Notes under the pieces: model-generated | Databases searched by the model: none | What the model saw: only the letters and a program-made list of their open reading frames with translations | What the model was told of the DNA's origin: nothing | Translations under genes and position numbers: made by a program | NCBI GenBank assembly: GCA_014529385.2 | Contig: CM043952.1 | Coordinates: 154,083,557 to 154,145,556, forward strand | Length of the DNA: 62,000 nt | Reading direction: 5' to 3' | Source of the DNA: Adiantum capillus-veneris | Taxonomy: Eukaryota; Streptophyta; Polypodiopsida; Polypodiales; Pteridaceae | Shown here: positions 59,131 through 62,000 of the stretch, one piece after another | How the letters are laid out: the number at the start of each line of letters is the position of its first letter | How positions within the stretch are numbered: position 1 is the first letter of the stretch

Positions 59131-59344
59131 TATCACTAGCACAACTTGGAGAGAACAATATGGATTTTTCCATTTGTTACTCTAGTAGACATCTCAATAG
59201 TGTGGAAAGAAAGCATACCACCACAAAAAGAGAAGGATTTGGAATGGTATATGCCGTCAAAAAGTTTAGACACTAGCTTCTTGCGAAAAAAATTATATTT
59301 TTTGTGGACCATCAAACACTATTGTAGTTGGTGACATATGTTAC
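59131..59344 (+). pseudogene. Ty3/gypsy RNase H fragment
   Basis: SLAQLGENNMDFSICYSSRH, KHTTTKREGFGMVYAVKKFRH and, after a frame change, FFVDHQTLL match the RNase H domain of gypsy pol. It overlaps in homology with the end of gypsy-3 (MDFSICYAS), so it is a fragment of a second related element, not its continuation. Confidence 0.8.
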
Positions 59345-61204
59345 TTCCTTCGCACAAACATATCATATTTGGAAGGAGACATCCTCCATAATATTATCTG
59401 GCCCTCCATTGAAGACTATTTGAATAGCATTCCAATTTGCTTCAACCTCATTAGACATAAAATGTGCAAAATCAGTTGCACCATGTCTGTACTTTCCATT
59501 GTTGAAATAAGGTTCTCCCAAAAATTAACTTGAGTCTTTGCATTCTCCTCTTTAGTTTCACATATAGCAATCATCTGCAGTGATCAAATGCTGTAAGATA
59601 TTCAACATAAATATTTTTACACATATCATCTTATATTTAATGGTGAAAAAACTATGAGATATTTTAAATACTTAAAGATTACCTTGGATCATAAATTGAG
59701 CATGACATTGGTGCCCAACCATCTATTCTATGCGTAAAATCAAAATGCACCCACGCATTTCTTAATTCACCTGTTTTGGTTTGTTTCATGTGATTTACTA
59801 CATCAATCCCAGAACATGGTCCCTTAGTGGACATTTTAAATAGGAAGCACTTGTCATCCTCTTCATCCTATCCAAGAAATCTACTCCCATGAAAAAAAGA
59901 AAACATGCACTTCTTTGAATCAATAAAACATTATCATATCCATCCCCAATAACAACACCTTGACTCTTCCTCTCCTTTAAACAATAGAAGAAAACCTACA
60001 TGATGGATCCCAAGAAAGTTAAATCAATAATAGCGAAAATATTAACAAATTCAAGGAACAAAACTTAGTTTCTCATACCCTTTGGTTTGAACAAGTGGCA
60101 TCATTTCCTCCAAAAAATGATTGAATTGTTCATCGCATGTAACTTCAGCTTCCTCACCAATCAAGGAGTTAAGCACAAGTTGTTGCGCCACCAACATTTG
60201 AATTTTTCTTGGACCACCCTTTTCAATTTTTAGTACTGCACCTACCAGTTTTCATACTCTTGAAATGGCAGCCCTGGAGGTTCCTGCCTTAACATTATGA
60301 CAATGTTTACCAACATGTATTGCCAGTCGCGACATTGTATTGTCTCAAGGAAAAACATAATAGATTTTGTAGGGACAAGCAACAACACAAATAACAACCT
60401 TCTGACAATAATGACAAGTTATTGTTGTCTTCTCTTCCATTGCCAGGTAGTCCTTCTTGACCTGTCTATCCAAAATATCCATGAAAATCTATACCATTAA
60501 ATTCTTGTTTATTAATATAATGAGGACATGTTGAATAATTGCATTTCATGCATCCCAAACAATAACTTAGACGAATTGTGCATGCTATCACCATGGTTGT
60601 AACAGATGGGCGAGTCCACAAGTGACCATCAAAGCATTGTTCCATCTCTGATTTTTTTTTTGTTTTATCCTGAGTTGCAGGCAACTCAAAGCACAAATTT
60701 CCATCATAATGTTGTGGAAGTTCAGCAACTTGCAAAGAAGCTCCACATAATGCTAATAGATTCTTTAACTTTTTTGCCCTTGGATTTGTTGAATCCAAAT
60801 GATGATTGACTGAGTTTTGAGCTGTCCTATTTTGTCACCACTACTTTCAAGATGCACAATGCTTAAAACCTCTTCAGATATTTCTTCATCATTTTATTTC
60901 TCACTATTAGATACATGTATAAATGTGTCGTTCAGATATTAAGCAACTCAAACAAGCTCGACAAAGATCCATCTATTAAGAAATGCTGATGACCTTCAAC
61001 ATCCCACTGTGGTTGCAATATGACTTTTGTTAGGCCACCATCACTTTCAATAAGAGTAGATGGTGATTTAAAATGGCAAGATGGAGGCAGCAAGCTTTGC
61101 AAATAGTAAGCACTGAGCAACAAAAATTTTCCCCTCAACTGAATGTCGTGGTTGACTATCTGATCACCAACCTTCCAAGTTATTGTCGCTTTCATGTTGG
61201 ACAT
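59345..61204 (-). pseudogene. Uncharacterised MULE-like transposase-family gene, spliced, broken
   Basis: Minus-strand segments in order: MKATITWKVGDQIVNHDIQL (61204-60932); LDSTNPRAKKLKNLLALCG, FDGHLWTRPSVTTMVIACTI and CLGCMKCNYSTCPHY (60798-60466); TTITCHYC, CPYKIYYV, HVGKHCHNVKAG and VAQQLVLNSLIGEEAEVTC to about 60079; intron 60078-59996; GDGYDNVLLIQ, FLFKMSTKGPCSGIDVV and GELRNAWVHFDFTHRIDGW ending YDPR (to 59683); intron 59682-59575; then MIAICETKEENAKTQVNFW and FMSNEVEANWNAIQIVFNGG. I recall a land-plant family with the pattern 'GSG.D+V..M', 'W..MACH.YD', 'A+CDMQ', 'ANWNA+.IV+..G'. It looks like an RNase H-fold (MULE-like) transposase. The C-terminus is missing, and stops and frame shifts occur in every exon. 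Confidence 0.55.
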
Positions 61205-61664
61205 ATTATCTTAAGCAAAAGATTACAGGGTGGAGATGCGAGAAAGTTGTGGTAGGGCTTAAAGACAAAGTTTGTGAATATAAGATCAACTTAGAGCAAG
61301 ACGTTAAGTCAAGGTGGTGGAGGTTAATGAAGGTGAAAGATGGAGTTTACTTGTAATCATTTCTTAAATGGATTGGTAGGTAAAACTTAAAGACCCATGG
61401 ATTTTGTGTATAAAATAATTGCATAAGATATTGTGCATTAACTCAGACTGCTCAAAGAATAATGAAGAAGTGCATTTAAATTGGCTAGTACTTCATTTAG
61501 TATATGACGGTTGTGAATGTATGTGCATTCAAACTAGTAAATTATAATTTTTAAATATGTACAAACTATAATTATGTGCTTGCCATTGGAATTTGGCGTC
61601 AAATTTGGTGGGCCTTTTACTTTCTAGGACTGCATTTAATGCAGTCTAATAGTGCCTCCAACTA
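61205..61664. other. No gene seen
   Basis: Upstream (5') side of the preceding minus-strand gene. AT-rich, no convincing TATA-initiator pair that I would assign. Confidence 0.5.

Positions 61665-62000
<336 letters not shown>

Overview
The window is nuclear DNA of a land plant. The evidence is spliced GT–AG genes, an A-type cytochrome P450 pseudogene, Ty1/copia and Ty3/gypsy LTR retrotransposons primed by the plant initiator-Met tRNA, L1-like LINE fragments, a tRNA-derived SINE, a CACTA DNA transposon, and long AG, AC, CT and poly-G/C microsatellites. No intact host gene is visible. The large repeat load, and a transposase-like family near the right end that I recall mainly from seed-free plants, make me favour a fern- or lycophyte-like genome. 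That is a guess, not a result.

Layout. 1-5.7 kb: LINE debris on both strands, a P450 pseudogene (751-1374), two non-LTR insertions with target-site duplications (1816-2715 and 3262-3843), and a tRNA-derived SINE with a poly-C tail (5439-5658). 5.75-20.17 kb: one 14.4-kb CACTA transposon bounded by CACTAT termini, GCGGTAAT-type subterminal repeats and a 3-bp duplication (GTT). It carries a TNPD-type transposase gene on + and a second gene on -. Their inferred first exons lie inside each other's first introns, around a 1.3-kb array of CACTA-containing palindromes. A 5.7-kb copia element (12050-17779, LTRs about 3.4% diverged) sits inside a transposase exon. 20.2-23.7 kb: long dinucleotide arrays and no gene.

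23.7-36.7 kb: a copia element on - (TSD ACATC) with a 7.5-kb Ty3/gypsy element on - inserted into it (24988-32487, TSD GTTCC). The gypsy element has an additional coding region between integrase and its 3' LTR. 37.2-39.4 kb: a decayed gypsy element on + with a post-integrase reading frame. 40.2-45.4 kb: a third copia element (TSD AAAAC), stop-riddled. 45.4-50 kb: mostly non-coding, with one Glu/Lys-rich remnant on -. 50-52 kb: gypsy RT remnant on +. 53-55.9 kb: gypsy gag-PR-RT on -. 59.1-61.2 kb: a gypsy RNase H scrap and a spliced, broken gene on - related to an uncharacterised, MULE-like plant transposase family. The right edge is a (GC)(GT)(GA) compound microsatellite.

How it works together. 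Nearly every reading frame belongs to a mobile element, and most are broken by nonsense changes, often at expected CAG or CAA codons, or by active-site D-to-N changes in reverse transcriptases. Both patterns fit decay of methylated DNA. The least decayed pieces are the copia element in the CACTA transposon and the CACTA transposase exons. The features most worth follow-up are the CACTA element's interlocked divergent genes with their palindrome array, the gypsy additional ORF, and the uncharacterised transposase-like gene.
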